From assembly GCF_000013405.1 (NCBI RefSeq), contig NC_007759.1, forward strand, positions 1-64,000: 64,000 bases of DNA, given 5' to 3'. Made by a program: the position numbers and the translations under genes. The stretch comes from Syntrophus aciditrophicus SB (GTDB taxonomy: Bacteria; Desulfobacterota; Syntrophia; Syntrophales; Syntrophaceae). Positions 45,133 through 56,897 of this stretch are shown piece after piece (positions within the stretch are counted from its first letter, which is position 1; each line of letters starts with the position of its first letter). The notes beneath the pieces were generated by a model that worked only from the letters and a program-made list of their open reading frames with translations, searched no databases and was not told where the DNA came from.

Positions 45133-46065
45133 CTACCCATCCTTTTGAAATAGGTCTTTTTCCCCGAAAAACTGGCCTTTCCGAAATTTACCCGTGTACG
45201 TCCTGCCATCGGGAAATGTCATGATTCCATGGCCGTGAGGAAGGCCTTCCTCCATTTCGCCTGTATACGTTCGTCCGTCGATCAGGGTCAGCGTTCCCTC
45301 CCCGTGATACTTGTTATTCCTGAATTCTCCTTCGTACCGGTCACCGTTGGGATATCGCAGAATGCCCCTGCCGCAGGACAGCCCCTTTGCAAATTTTCCC
45401 GTATATCGGGTTCCGTCGGCCAGGGTCAGTGTTCCCTGTCCCTCGTAACGTCCTTCTTTGAATTCCCCTTCATAGGTTTTTCCATCGTGATAAACATCCA
45501 TGCCGCGCCCGTGGAAGAGATCGCTTGCCCATTCCCCGGTGTATTTTTGCGCGTCGGGCAGAGTCAGAGTTCCCAGTCCGTTTCGTTTCCCCTCCCGCCA
45601 CTCGCCGGCATAGTATCCGCCGTCGGGGAAGGCCATGATTCCCAGTCCCTCGGGGAGATCCCCTTTTACTTCACCCAGATACCTTCTCCCATCGGAATAG
45701 ACCCTGGTCCGGAATTCCTGAGGAAGGAGCCGCTCTGTTTCGGGGGGAGCGGGGCTCTCCTGTGCGGAAGGGCTTTTTTGCTCCGTTTCGGCGGCACGCT
45801 GTTCGAGAAAAGAGATGGCGTTTCTCAGCTCGGCCTTGAACAGGCCCACCTCCTGTTCAAGGCCTTGAATTTTCTCTTCCGCCTGGATTTTTTCCGCCTC
45901 CAGGGTTCTGCATCGGGCCTCGGCGTCGGCGGCAGCGAGGGATGCCCTGCGGGCGATGGCAATTTGCTGTTCGAGCCGGGCTTGAAGCTCGGCTCGAGTT
46001 GCCTGCTGGTTGTCCACGGGGTTTTCCTGTTCGGCCGTTAATCCACCGGTTTTTTCCTCAGCCAT
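45133..46065 (-). CDS. MORN-repeat protein with N-terminal coiled coil
   Basis: The 310-residue protein has a coiled-coil region (about 20-95, rich in Glu, Ala and Gln), a Pro/Ser/Glu linker, and eight 23-residue MORN repeats (about 128-305), each near YxGEFxxGxxxGxGxL. MORN repeats form long beta-hairpin scaffolds that bind lipids or proteins. The start is ATG 46065 (MAEEKTGG), with GGGAG four bases upstream; the frame extends to 46134 without support. No signal peptide. The function is unknown; it ends close to the hibernation-factor gene. Confidence 0.8.
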   Translation of the reverse strand: MAEEKTGGLTAEQENPVDNQQATRAELQARLEQQIAIARRASLAAADAEARCRTLEAEKIQAEEKIQGLEQEVGLFKAELRNAISFLEQRAAETEQKSPSAQESPAPPETERLLPQEFRTRVYSDGRRYLGEVKGDLPEGLGIMAFPDGGYYAGEWREGKRNGLGTLTLPDAQKYTGEWASDLFHGRGMDVYHDGKTYEGEFKEGRYEGQGTLTLADGTRYTGKFAKGLSCGRGILRYPNGDRYEGEFRNNKYHGEGTLTLIDGRTYTGEMEEGLPHGHGIMTFPDGRTYTGKFRKGQFFGEKDLFQKDG

Positions 46066-46153
46066 ATTCTCCCATTCATGAGGCCGTGCCTTTGAATCCT
46101 CAGCCTGCAGGCGGATGAAAGCTCTGCTTTGCATGCGGCGGAGCGGGGTCAGC

Positions 46154-48505
<2,352 letters not shown>

Positions 48506-48509
<4 letters not shown>

Positions 48510-49663
48510 GCGATCCTCCTCAGTCCTTCCGCGATGCGGATGCCGATGGCCCGGGAGAGCGGGATCAGGGCGGCCACGACGCCCACCAGGAACGCGGCGG
48601 CCAGATCCAGATAGATCGTATGCGCATCCACGTTGAAAATGGGGAAGTAGGTCCCAAGCTTTTCTTTGATCAGCGCCGCGGCGGGATAGGTCAGGGCGAT
48701 GCCCAGGGCGCAGCCCAGCAGGGTGATGACCAGGGATTCCCCCAGGATCAGGGCGGCGAGGTGTTTTCCCCTGAACCCCAGAGTCTTCATCACGGCATAT
48801 TCCCCGAAGCGCTCCCTCGTCGTCATGGCCATGGTGTTGGCCACGACGGCCATGATGATGAAGATGACCACAAAGGACACAATCTGGATCGCCGTGACAA
48901 TCGCCCCGGTCATGGCGATAAACCCGAGCTGAAAGGCCTTTTCCGTTTCCGTCAGGGTTTCCGCCATGGAATTTTTGAACATCCGGTCGATGGCAGCGGC
49001 CACTTCCCCGGCCACATCAGGGTGCTCGACGCCGATCATGTAGAAGCCCACCTGATCCGCGCGGGCTGGGGCCGTTTTTTTCAGGGTTTCGTTGAGATAG
49101 CTCCAGTGAAAAATGAACTGGCTCTCGTCGACGTTTTCATCCCGTCCCCGATAGATGCCCCTCAGCACAAAATCCCAGTTTCCCGGAAAAATCGTGCCCC
49201 GCAGCGTCACAGTGTCCCCCGGTTGCCAGCGGTATTTGTCCGCGAGCTTTCTACCGGCGAGAAATCCTTTCCGGTCCCGGAGAAAGACGGCTTTGTCGGC
49301 GGGTGAGAGAATAAATTCGGGATAAAGGCTCAGATAGGTCTCCGGATCGACGGCATAATTGGCGAAGAAGTTTTTTTCATCGATATAGATCCCGCCGAAC
49401 CAGTTGCCCCAGGAGACCGATTTGACGCCGCTCACCTGACGGATTTTTTCCTTATAGGAAAAGGGCAGGGGAAAGATCAGGGAAACGGCGTTGCGCGTCA
49501 CGAGCCGGGTGGCCGACGAGGCCTCGACACCGGCATACCAGGCGCCGATGAGGGTGCGCAGCAGCCCGAAGGCCAGGATGGCGACGGTGACGCCGAGGAT
49601 CGTCAGCGCGCTGCGCAGGCGGTTGCGGAAGGCGTTTCTAAAGAGGAGCCGAAAGAGCGTCAT
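48506..49663 (-). CDS. ABC transporter permease (FtsX/MacB type), first copy
   Basis: A 385-residue paralogue of the following permease, with the same layout: an N-terminal helix after RNRLRSALTILGVTVAIL, a periplasmic domain, and a C-terminal FtsX domain with FGEYAVMKTLGFRGKHL. It overlaps the ATPase gene by 26 bases and the next permease by 4, so translation is coupled. The two permeases should form a heterodimer. Confidence 0.88.
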
Positions 49664-50357
49664 CCGTCAGGGTTCCCTTCTCCAGGTGTCGGACAATCCT
49701 GGCCTTTTCCGCTGCCCGGGGGTCATGAGTCACCATGATAATGGTCTTGCCGGACTCTTCGTTGAGGCGTTCCATAAGGTTCAGGATCTCCGCAGCGGAT
49801 CGCCGGTCCAGATCCCCGGTGGGTTCATCGGCAACGAGGATCGATGGATCGGTGATCACCGCCCTGGCGATGGCGACCCGCTGCTGTTCTCCTCCCGAGA
49901 GCTGGCGCGGATAGTGATCGCTCCGGTCGGACAGATTCACGACCCGCAGGGCCATCTCCACATGTTCCCGACGTTCCTTCCGGGACAGGGACGTGAGGTG
50001 AAGGGGAAGCTCCACGTTTTCGTAAGCGGTGAGCACGGGAATGAGATTGTAGAACTGAAAGATGAATCCCACATGGGTCGCCCTCCAGCGGGCGAGTTCC
50101 GTTTCCGAAAGGGTCGTGATATCCAGACCGCCCACGAGGATCGTCCCGCTGTCCACGGTGTCGATGCCGGCGATGAGATTGAGGAGGGTGCTCTTTCCCG
50201 ATCCCGAGGGGCCCATGAGGGCGAGAAATTCCCCTTCGGCAATATCGAAGGTAATATTCTCCAGCACGGGGACAGGGCGGGTTCCCCGCCAGTAGGATTT
50301 GCTGACGCCTCGAATGGAAACCATGGCCGTTGCCGCAGGGCTGTCTTCATTCTTCAT
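49638..50357 (-). CDS. ABC transporter ATP-binding protein (MacB/LolD type)
   Basis: A 239-residue ATPase with Walker [13 protein letters not shown], the Q-loop region [19 protein letters not shown], signature [14 protein letters not shown], and Walker [13 protein letters not shown] followed by the H-loop MVTHD. The features are those of the LolD/MacB family, which works with FtsX-type permeases in mechanotransmission. It sits 15 bases after the adaptor gene. Confidence 0.93.
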   Translation of the reverse strand: MKNEDSPAATAMVSIRGVSKSYWRGTRPVPVLENITFDIAEGEFLALMGPSGSGKSTLLNLIAGIDTVDSGTILVGGLDITTLSETELARWRATHVGFIFQFYNLIPVLTAYENVELPLHLTSLSRKERREHVEMALRVVNLSDRSDHYPRQLSGGEQQRVAIARAVITDPSILVADEPTGDLDRRSAAEILNLMERLNEESGKTIIMVTHDPRAAEKARIVRHLEKGTLTDDALSAPL

Positions 50358-50372
50358 GGAGGCTTTCCCGTT

Positions 50373-51593
50373 TCATTTTTCATTGATTTTGATTCGCGAA
50401 CCATCCCGCAGACGGGTTGAAGGGGTCAGGACAACCCGATCTCCCGTCTTGAGACCGGCGGTCACCTCGACAAGATCGCCGAAGGTCTCGCCTTTTTCCA
50501 CCGGGGTTTCCCGGACCCGGTCGCCCTCGATTTTAAACGCCACGAACAGTCCGGCCCGCTTCACCAGAGCAGAGGCATTGACGGCGGTTCGCAGGCGCTG
50601 TTCTTCCGGTTTTGGCAGACGGGAGAGGAAGGCGACCTTGGCGCTCATTTCGGGAAGTATCCGGGGATCCAAATCCACAAAGCGGACTTTGACCAGAATG
50701 GTCGCCTTGGTCCGATCCGCCGTTGGCACAATCATGTGGACTACACCGCGGAAGCGGAGATCGGGCAGGGCATCCAGTTGAATTTCGCAGGGCTGCCCCG
50801 TCTTCACGAGAGCGAGACTGGATTCGGAAACATCTGCTTCCACCTGCAGGGAATTCAGGTCGGCGATGGTCACCACGGCCGCCTTGGCGTTGGCCGCAGC
50901 GCCCAGGGGGGTGACGATGTCGCCGATGTCGGCATTTTTCGTCAGAACGACGGCATCAAAAGGGGCGCGAATCAGGGCGTAACCCAGCGATGTTTCCGCG
51001 CCCTTCAAGGCAGCTTCCGCAGACTTTTCTCTGGCTTCGGCGGCGGCAACCGCGGCCCTGGCCCGCAGATAGCGCGCCTCGGCCGTATCGTATTCCGCCC
51101 GGGAAATCACATCCCGCTGCAGCAACTGTTTTTTTCTCGAATAATTCAGGTCGGCGTCCTGCAATTCCGCGCGCATCTGAGCCGTATCGGCCCGGGCGCT
51201 CTTCAGATTGGCAGCTGCCTGATCGCGAGCCGCCCTGGCATCCTCATCCTCCAGGCGGGCGATGACTTCACCGGCCTTAACCCGGCTTCCCTCCTCCACG
51301 GAAAGCGAAATAAGGCGGCCTGTAATCTTGGAAGCCACCGCGGCTTTCCGCTGGGCCGCGACATAACCGCTGGCATTCAAGAGAGAAAAAGTCTGGGAGG
51401 GATAGATTCGGGAAACGGCGGCGGTGTCCACGGCTATGGCCGGAACCAGCCGTCCGGTGAGATAGAGCGACACAAGAAGAATAACCAGCAGCAGGCCCGC
51501 GGCGGTCCAGTAGAGCGGTTGAAGCCGCCGTCTTTTTCGCACCGTCCGGTCCGATTTATCGATGGTCAGCCTGGAAAGATCTTCTGGGGCCAT
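50373..51593 (-). CDS. Periplasmic adaptor (membrane fusion protein) of the ABC exporter
   Basis: The 406-residue protein is a HlyD/RND-type adaptor. It has one membrane helix (about 28-48, LYWTAAGLLLVILLVSLYL), a biotinyl-lipoyl domain (SVEEGSRVKAGEVIARLED), a long helical hairpin rich in Ala and Arg, and beta-barrel domains. The start at ATG 51593 (MAPEDLS) has AGGAG eight bases before it; the frame extends to 51617. It begins the operon with the ATPase and two permeases. No outer-membrane TolC-type gene is in the window. Confidence 0.88.
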   Translation of the reverse strand: MAPEDLSRLTIDKSDRTVRKRRRLQPLYWTAAGLLLVILLVSLYLTGRLVPAIAVDTAAVSRIYPSQTFSLLNASGYVAAQRKAAVASKITGRLISLSVEEGSRVKAGEVIARLEDEDARAARDQAAANLKSARADTAQMRAELQDADLNYSRKKQLLQRDVISRAEYDTAEARYLRARAAVAAAEAREKSAEAALKGAETSLGYALIRAPFDAVVLTKNADIGDIVTPLGAAANAKAAVVTIADLNSLQVEADVSESSLALVKTGQPCEIQLDALPDLRFRGVVHMIVPTADRTKATILVKVRFVDLDPRILPEMSAKVAFLSRLPKPEEQRLRTAVNASALVKRAGLFVAFKIEGDRVRETPVEKGETFGDLVEVTAGLKTGDRVVLTPSTRLRDGSRIKINEK

Positions 51594-51635
51594 GAGAGAT
51601 TCTCCTGGTGTTCGCATGCAGCGAGGATAACATTT

Positions 51636-52757
51636 TCATGGATCAAATATGCGGCATATGCGGAACCGCCCGTACAGTTTCTGGAAAAAACCGGGAGAAG
51701 GATTTTTTCCATGTCCGGATATCCGGTCGAATTGCCTGAGGAGGCGCTTTTGAAAAAGAGTGAGTTTCCGGGGGATGATGACGCGGATCCGGACAATTAG
51801 ATCCCCGCGGCCGGCGCTTTGAAGGATCGGCATCCCCTTGCCGGGAATTTTGAAGATATCTCCATACTGAGTCCCTGGAGGAATCGTCAGATTGATGTCT
51901 CCCCAGAGCGTCGGAACGGAAATCTTTGCGCCCAGGGCCGCCTGGGTCATACGGATCGGGAGCTGGCAGAGAAGATCGTCGCCGTCCCGCTCAAACAGGG
52001 GATGGCCTTCAACTGCAACTTTTACGTAGAGATTGCCGGCCGGTCCTCCCCGTCGGCCGGGCTGTCCCGCGCCGGCAAGAAAGAGCTGGGAACCGCTCCG
52101 GACCCCCGGCGGTATTTTCAGAGAAATCGTGGTGGGGGCCTGAATTTTTCCACTGCCGTGACAGCTGCCACAAGGGGATTCCAGGCGCTGGCCCTGACCC
52201 TTACACTCCGGACAGGTGACGGAAAACCGGAACAGGTGGCCGCCATGGGAGAGTGTACCGCTGCCATGACAGACGGGGCATGTGATCCAGCCGGTACCCG
52301 GCTTTGCGCCTGAGCCTTTGCAGTTCGGACAGATCTTGGTCCGGGGGAGCTCCAGCCCGACCTCTTTTCCATGGGCGGCTTCTTCCAAGGTGATGGTTAC
52401 GGAGGCGACGAGATCCTCGCCGGCCTCTTCCTCGGGCTGCCCCCTCCTCCCGAAGGAGAAATTCAGAAATTCGTCGAATATCCCGCCGAAAGCCCGGAAG
52501 ATATCCTCAGGCCTGGTGAAGCCCTGATAGCCGCTGCGCCGAAGACCTTCGTGGCCGAACTGGTCGTAAATGCTTCGTTTATCCGGGTTGCTCAGCGCTT
52601 CATAGGCTTCAGCGGCTTCACGGAAGCGGGCTTCCGCTTCTTTGTCCCCGGGATTGCGGTCCGGGTGGTATTTCAGGGCCAGTTGCCGATAGGCCTTTTT
52701 GATCTCTTCGGGTGAGGCCTTTCTGCTGACACCCAATATCTCGTAATAGTCACGCAC
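51636..52757 (-). CDS. dnaJ: Chaperone DnaJ
   Basis: DnaJ recruits substrates to DnaK and stimulates its ATPase. The 373-residue product has a J domain with the HPD motif ([10 protein letters not shown]), a short Gly/Phe region, four CxxCxGxG zinc repeats ([32 protein letters not shown]) and the C-terminal substrate-binding domain ([14 protein letters not shown]). The tail after FQKRLLRQF is longer than usual. It lies downstream of groEL on the same strand, separated by a terminator. DnaK and GrpE are not in the window. Confidence 0.93.
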   Translation of the reverse strand: MRDYYEILGVSRKASPEEIKKAYRQLALKYHPDRNPGDKEAEARFREAAEAYEALSNPDKRSIYDQFGHEGLRRSGYQGFTRPEDIFRAFGGIFDEFLNFSFGRRGQPEEEAGEDLVASVTITLEEAAHGKEVGLELPRTKICPNCKGSGAKPGTGWITCPVCHGSGTLSHGGHLFRFSVTCPECKGQGQRLESPCGSCHGSGKIQAPTTISLKIPPGVRSGSQLFLAGAGQPGRRGGPAGNLYVKVAVEGHPLFERDGDDLLCQLPIRMTQAALGAKISVPTLWGDINLTIPPGTQYGDIFKIPGKGMPILQSAGRGDLIVRIRVIIPRKLTLFQKRLLRQFDRISGHGKNPSPGFFQKLYGRFRICRIFDP

Positions 52758-52849
52758 GGCCGTATTCCTCCCGGCTGCGAAAAGCGCTGACTTGATTTCA
52801 GTGGCAGGTTAAAAGATATCGTTTTTTTCTTTCATAAGCAATGACTTAT

Positions 52850-52896
52850 AAAAAAACCCCCCTGCCGTTGCGACAGAGAGGTTTTTTGAGGGGGGT
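52850..52896 (-). terminator. Intrinsic terminator after groEL
   Basis: On the minus strand a GC-rich hairpin, with CCCCCC facing GGGGGG and AAAACC facing GGTTTT options, is followed by a run of seven T (52850-52856). It starts 20 bases after the groEL stop. Confidence 0.7.
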
Positions 52897-52915
52897 GAGG
52901 TATCTGTTCGTTGTC

Positions 52916-54550
52916 TCAGTATTCCATATCGCCCATGTCGGGAGGCATGCCACCGGGCATCCCGGCTCCCTTTTTCTTGGGCGCTTCGGCGATCATGGCC
53001 TCGGTCGTCAGGAGCAGAGATGCCACGGACGCCGCGTTCTGAAGGGCAAAACGGACAACCTTGGTGGGATCGATGATGCCGGCTTCCATCATGTCCACGT
53101 ATTTTTCGGTATCGGCATTGAAACCGAAATTCCCGGTGTTCTCCTTCACCTTCTCGACGACGATGGATCCTTCGAAACCGGCATTTGCGGCAATCTGGCG
53201 CATGGGTTCCTCGACGGCCCGTTTGACGATATTCAGGCCAGGCCGCTCATCATCGGGAAGATCCATGCCTGCAAGGGCCGGAAGGGTCCGCAGCAGGGCG
53301 ACACCGCCTCCGGGGACGATGCCTTCTTCCACCGCCGCCCGCGTGGCATGGAGGGCGTCTTCCACCCGCGCCTTTTTCTCCTTCATTTCAATTTCCGTTG
53401 CCGCACCGACTTTGATCACGGCGACACCGCCCACCAGTTTGGCCAGCCGCTCCTGAAGCTTTTCCCGATCGTAATCGGATGTCGTTTCCTCGATCTGTGT
53501 GCGAATCTGCTTGACCCGCCCTTCGATGTCGGCCTGACTGCCCGCGCCATCCACAATCGTGGTGTTGTCCTTGGTGATATGCAGCCGTTTGCAGGTCCCC
53601 AGATCGGTCAGTGTAATGCTGTCCAGTTTGATGCCCAGTTCTTCAGAGACGACCTTGCCGCCGGTGAGAATGGCGATATCTTCCAGCATGGCCTTTCGCC
53701 GATCACCGAACCCCGGCGCCTTGACGGCCGCGCACTTGAGGGTGCCCCGGATGTTGTTCACCACCAGCGTGGCCAGGGCTTCTCCTTCAAGATCTTCGGA
53801 CACGATGAGCATGGGCCTTCCGGAACGGGCGATCTGTTCCAGAATGGGCACCAGGTCCTGCATGACGCTGATTTTCTTATCATAAAGCAGAATGTAGGGA
53901 TCCTCCATGACGACTTCCATCTTTTCCGGATCCGTCACGAAATATGGGGAAACATAACCGCGGTCGAACTGCATGCCTTCCACGATTTCCAGTGTGGTCT
54001 CCATGCCTTTGGCTTCTTCGACGGTGATGACGCCTTCCTTGCCGACCTTTTCCATGGCTTCGGAAATGATCTCACCGATTGTATTATCGTTGTTTGCGGA
54101 AATGGTCCCGACCTGGGTGATCTCCTTTTTGTCCCGGATGTCCTTGGAGATCTTTTTCAATTCGTCGATGACGAGTTGCACGCTCTTGTCAATGCCCCTC
54201 TTGAGCGACATGGGATTCATGCCGGCGGCGGCGAGTTTGGTTCCTTCACGGTAAATCGCCTGGGCGAGGATGGTGGCCGTGGTGGTTCCATCGCCGGCCA
54301 TATCCGAGGTTTTGGACGCCACTTCTCGGACCATCTGAGCGCCCATGTTTTCAAATTTGTCTTCCAGTTCGATTTCCTTGGCTACCGTGACCCCGTCCTT
54401 GGTAATGGTCGGACCTCCCCAGGCTTTTTCAATCACGACATTCCGTCCCCGGGGACCAAGAGTGACCTTCACCGCATTGGCCAGGGTATCCACGCCCTTC
54501 ATGACTTTATCCCGGGCGACCGAATCATATTTGATCTCTTTTGCTGCCAT
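52916..54550 (-). CDS. groEL: 60 kDa chaperonin GroEL
   Basis: GroEL forms the double-ring chaperonin that folds proteins with GroES and ATP. The 544-residue product has [18 protein letters not shown], the ATP-site motif [15 protein letters not shown], the signature [12 protein letters not shown], and the Gly/Met-rich tail [12 protein letters not shown]. It is 15 bases after groES. A terminator follows. No CIRCE element was found, so HrcA control is not indicated. Confidence 0.98.
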   Translation of the reverse strand: MAAKEIKYDSVARDKVMKGVDTLANAVKVTLGPRGRNVVIEKAWGGPTITKDGVTVAKEIELEDKFENMGAQMVREVASKTSDMAGDGTTTATILAQAIYREGTKLAAAGMNPMSLKRGIDKSVQLVIDELKKISKDIRDKKEITQVGTISANNDNTIGEIISEAMEKVGKEGVITVEEAKGMETTLEIVEGMQFDRGYVSPYFVTDPEKMEVVMEDPYILLYDKKISVMQDLVPILEQIARSGRPMLIVSEDLEGEALATLVVNNIRGTLKCAAVKAPGFGDRRKAMLEDIAILTGGKVVSEELGIKLDSITLTDLGTCKRLHITKDNTTIVDGAGSQADIEGRVKQIRTQIEETTSDYDREKLQERLAKLVGGVAVIKVGAATEIEMKEKKARVEDALHATRAAVEEGIVPGGGVALLRTLPALAGMDLPDDERPGLNIVKRAVEEPMRQIAANAGFEGSIVVEKVKENTGNFGFNADTEKYVDMMEAGIIDPTKVVRFALQNAASVASLLLTTEAMIAEAPKKKGAGMPGGMPPDMGDMEY

Positions 54551-54565
54551 TTCGTTGCCCTCCCT

Positions 54566-54856
54566 TTAAGATTCAATGACGCCCAGAATATCGTCTTCCC
54601 GCATGATCAGGTGTTCGACGCCGTCGATCTTGACCTCCGTTCCGGCATAGCGACCGAACAGAATCCGATCCCCTTCCCTGACATTCAGAGGAATGCGATT
54701 GCCTTTATCATCCCGCTTGCCCGGTCCCGCGGCAATAACCTTTCCCTCCTGGGGTTTTTCCTTCGCTGTGTCGGGGATGATGATGCCACCCGCTGTCTTT
54801 TCCGTGTTTTCGGTCCGTAAAACCAGAACGCGATCATGTAATGGTACGATCTTCAT
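54566..54856 (-). CDS. groES: 10 kDa co-chaperonin GroES
   Basis: GroES caps the GroEL cavity. The 96-residue protein has the expected PLHDRVLVL start and the mobile loop with [16 protein letters not shown]. It is the first gene of the groESL operon, with GGAGG before the start and a promoter at 54977-55004. Confidence 0.97.
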   Translation of the reverse strand: MKIVPLHDRVLVLRTENTEKTAGGIIIPDTAKEKPQEGKVIAAGPGKRDDKGNRIPLNVREGDRILFGRYAGTEVKIDGVEHLIMREDDILGVIES

Positions 54857-54976
54857 TTCTTACCTCCTTGCAAAATTCTTACAAAATGACTTTTCACAGG
54901 ATAAGCATGCCGGGCATGCCTGATTCTTTTGAAACAGCAGATTTTGTCCGCTTAAAAAAGCGGCACAACTGCGCAT

Positions 54977-55004
54977 AAAATAATCACGCAATGGCGCTTG
55001 TCAA
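54977..55004 (-). promoter_or_regulatory. Candidate groESL promoter
   Basis: On the minus strand, TTGACA (54999-55004), a 16-base spacer and TATTTT (54977-54982) form a sigma-70-like promoter about 120 bases before groES. Confidence 0.5.
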
Positions 55005-55078
55005 TGAAACAGGAAGGGTTTTTTTGTCAGGCTGGCAGAAGCAGCTGACGGAGGGAATGAAGAAAAGCGGCCATTGCC

Positions 55079-55107
55079 GGCCCTGATCCCTATGGAGGAC
55101 CAGGGCC
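55079..55107. terminator. Hairpin after the last Hsp20 gene
   Basis: GGCCCTGATCC (55079-55089) pairs with GGACCAGGGCC (55097-55107) with one mismatch. It lies about 75 bases past the stop of the minus-strand Hsp20 gene and probably separates it from groESL. Confidence 0.55.
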
Positions 55108-55181
55108 TTGGAGGTCGCTTCCATCATCAACTGAAGCTGATAAGAATCAGCCTGTGATCGTGCCGCTTCGGCCGGGTTCGA

Positions 55182-55688
55182 TCATTCCGTGGAGATGGGG
55201 ATCTTCTTGCTTTTGGTCTGGGCTTCCTCGGTCTTGGGAAGTTTTATGGAAAGAAGACCATTTTTAAAGGTCGCCTCCACCTTTTCCAGGTTAATGCCCT
55301 TGGGCAGAGGAATCACCCGGTGGAAGGAACCGTAAGTCCTCTCCAGGCGGTAATAGTCCTTTCCTTTATCCTCCTGTTCCTCCTTCTTCTCCCCTTTAAT
55401 GGTAACGCTGTCATCGGAAACAAGCACTTCCACATCTTTTTCATCGATTCCGGGAATTTCGGCCTTGATGGTTAAGGCGTCATCATTTTCCCGCACATCG
55501 ATGGAAGGGGTAAAACCGGCATATCGATCTTCCATCGTCGCAAAAGGCTCGAGGTCAAAGCCACGGAAGAAATCATCAAAAAGCCGGTTCATTTCCCTCT
55601 GCAGAGAGTAAAAGGGATGCTCCTCTTCTCGCTTTGAAGGTGTTTCCCCCTTCTTCCAGAGCGAGGGCAAAAGACTTTTCATTGCCAT
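55182..55688 (-). CDS. Hsp20 family small heat-shock protein (third of three)
   Basis: The 168-residue protein has an alpha-crystallin domain (about 55-150) with the motif FKNGLLSIKLPK (GxLxIxLPK) and an I-x-I-like tail (KKIPIS). Small heat-shock proteins hold unfolding proteins for later refolding by DnaK. The N-terminus (MNRLFDDFFRGFDL) matches class A bacterial Hsp20. It starts 27 bases after the second Hsp20 gene. Confidence 0.92.
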   Translation of the reverse strand: MAMKSLLPSLWKKGETPSKREEEHPFYSLQREMNRLFDDFFRGFDLEPFATMEDRYAGFTPSIDVRENDDALTIKAEIPGIDEKDVEVLVSDDSVTIKGEKKEEQEDKGKDYYRLERTYGSFHRVIPLPKGINLEKVEATFKNGLLSIKLPKTEEAQTKSKKIPISTE

Positions 55689-55715
55689 GATTTTTTCCTC
55701 CTTCCCTGTTTCTTC

Positions 55716-56120
55716 TTATCCCGCCTTGATGGCTATTTTTTTTGCTTTGACGGGTTCAACTTTGCGCAGGACTACCCGAAGCACGCCGTTCTTCACCGTC
55801 GCTTCAATCTTTTCCCTGTCCACGTCTTCAGACAGGGTAAAGGTCCGCTGGTAATCACCGACATCGTGTTCCGCGTAGTAGACGCGGCGTCCCTGCACAT
55901 CGGCCGGTTCGACCGATGCGTTGATTTTCAGTACATTCCTGTCCAGGATGACATCGACCGAAGTTTCATCAGCTCCTGGAATATCCGCTGTGAGAACGAT
56001 CGCTTCCCGAGTCTCGTAAATATCCACCTTTGGCGTGTAAACCTTTGTATTTTTTGTTCTTTCCAATTCGATCGGTTCTCGTGCCGGCTGTTTCTCTAAC
56101 GGTTTGTATTCCTGATCCAT
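55716..56120 (-). CDS. Hsp20 family small heat-shock protein (second of three)
   Basis: The 134-residue product has a typical alpha-crystallin domain (about 25-125) with FTLSEDVDREKIEATVKNGV and GVLRVVLRK. It is shorter at the N-terminus than its neighbours. It is 17 bases from the first Hsp20 gene, so all three are probably one transcript. Confidence 0.9.
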   Translation of the reverse strand: MDQEYKPLEKQPAREPIELERTKNTKVYTPKVDIYETREAIVLTADIPGADETSVDVILDRNVLKINASVEPADVQGRRVYYAEHDVGDYQRTFTLSEDVDREKIEATVKNGVLRVVLRKVEPVKAKKIAIKAG

Positions 56121-56137
56121 AGGAATTTCCTCCTCTG

Positions 56138-56581
56138 CTATTCCGATTTGATGACGACCTTACGGGGTTTGTCTTCTTCCGCCCGTGGGAGAAGAATCTG
56201 AAGAATGCCTTTTTCATAACTTGCTTCCACCTTCTCCTGGTCAATGTTAAAAGGCAATTGCAGAGTCCGGCTGAAACGTCCGTAGCCTCTTTCCTGCCGG
56301 TGATAACGGCATCCCTCCCCGGGGGGGTCCGGTTCTCTTGACCCCTTGATATAAAGAAGATCCCCCTTGGTCGTGATCTCGATCTTGTCGGAATCCATGC
56401 CGGGGAGTTCCCCCCTGATCAGCACATCATCATCGCCGATCCATACATTGACGGGCGGATGGTGCTGGTCATACTCCTGAGTCAAACCCGAAAAAAATCG
56501 ATTCATCTCTTTCTGGAATCGCATCATTTCCGGAAACATGTCCACCATGATTCCTCTTCTCAAAATTCCCGGTCCAAACAT
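56138..56581 (-). CDS. Hsp20 family small heat-shock protein (first of three)
   Basis: The 147-residue protein has an N-terminal arm (FPEMMRFQKEMNRFFSGL), an alpha-crystallin domain, and EKGILQILLPRAEE (GxLxIxLP). AGGAGG lies upstream of ATG 56581. It leads the three-gene tandem. The proteins differ enough to suggest hetero-oligomers. Confidence 0.92.
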   Translation of the reverse strand: MFGPGILRRGIMVDMFPEMMRFQKEMNRFFSGLTQEYDQHHPPVNVWIGDDDVLIRGELPGMDSDKIEITTKGDLLYIKGSREPDPPGEGCRYHRQERGYGRFSRTLQLPFNIDQEKVEASYEKGILQILLPRAEEDKPRKVVIKSE

Positions 56582-56815
56582 CTGATCTTCCTCCTTGCCT
56601 CATTGAGAATAGAGTGCATCTTACAGAATATTATCAAACTCGCTCATTCAAAAAAATGAGTTCTCCGAGACCTTTTCTAAGAAAAACGATAACTCTGTCT
56701 CAATCAAAATCCTGATATTGTTATGGATATCCGGATTCGGCATTAATATAGTCACTCAAGTTCGGTTGTCAAGGGAGGAGGGGTTGGTGGTGTTGCAAGT
56801 GAATTCAGAGGACAG
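56582..56815. other. Promoter region of the Hsp20 operon
   Basis: No gene is visible. On the minus strand, CTTGAG near 56757 is followed by TATATT, which could form a heat-shock-type or sigma-70 promoter, but spacing to a -10 of the sigma-32 type (CCCCAT) does not fit. It lies between the Hsp20 operon start and the transpeptidase terminator. Confidence 0.3.
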
Positions 56816-56861
56816 AAAAAAGGGGGGAGCGAAAGCCTTGACCGCGTCGCCCGCTCACCCC
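56816..56861 (-). terminator. Intrinsic terminator after the L,D-transpeptidase gene
   Basis: On the minus strand GGGGTGAGCG (56852-56861) pairs with CGCTCCCCCC (56822-56831), followed by a run of six T (56816-56821). This is a clear rho-independent terminator 37 bases after the stop. Confidence 0.8.
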
Positions 56862-56897
56862 TGCTGTAATGAAATCGAATTTTTGATGGAGTCCCGG

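Larger units (their letters stand above)
54857..55181. other. groESL leader and upstream intergenic region
   Basis: This stretch holds the groESL promoter, a GCATGC-CGG-GCATGC inverted repeat at 54905-54919 (possible operator or chance), and, next to the Hsp20 gene, a hairpin. No CIRCE element (TTAGCACTC-N9-GAGTGCTAA) is seen. No gene is present. Confidence 0.5.

Noticed and set aside
52841-54820. A 659-residue open frame on the plus strand opposite groEL and groES
   Set aside because: It is antisense to clearly conserved groEL/groES, with His/Phe/Gly-rich low-similarity sequence typical of shadow frames in GC-biased genes.
54857-55060. CIRCE/HrcA operator in front of groESL
   Set aside because: No TTAGCACTC-N9-GAGTGCTAA sequence or near match is present.
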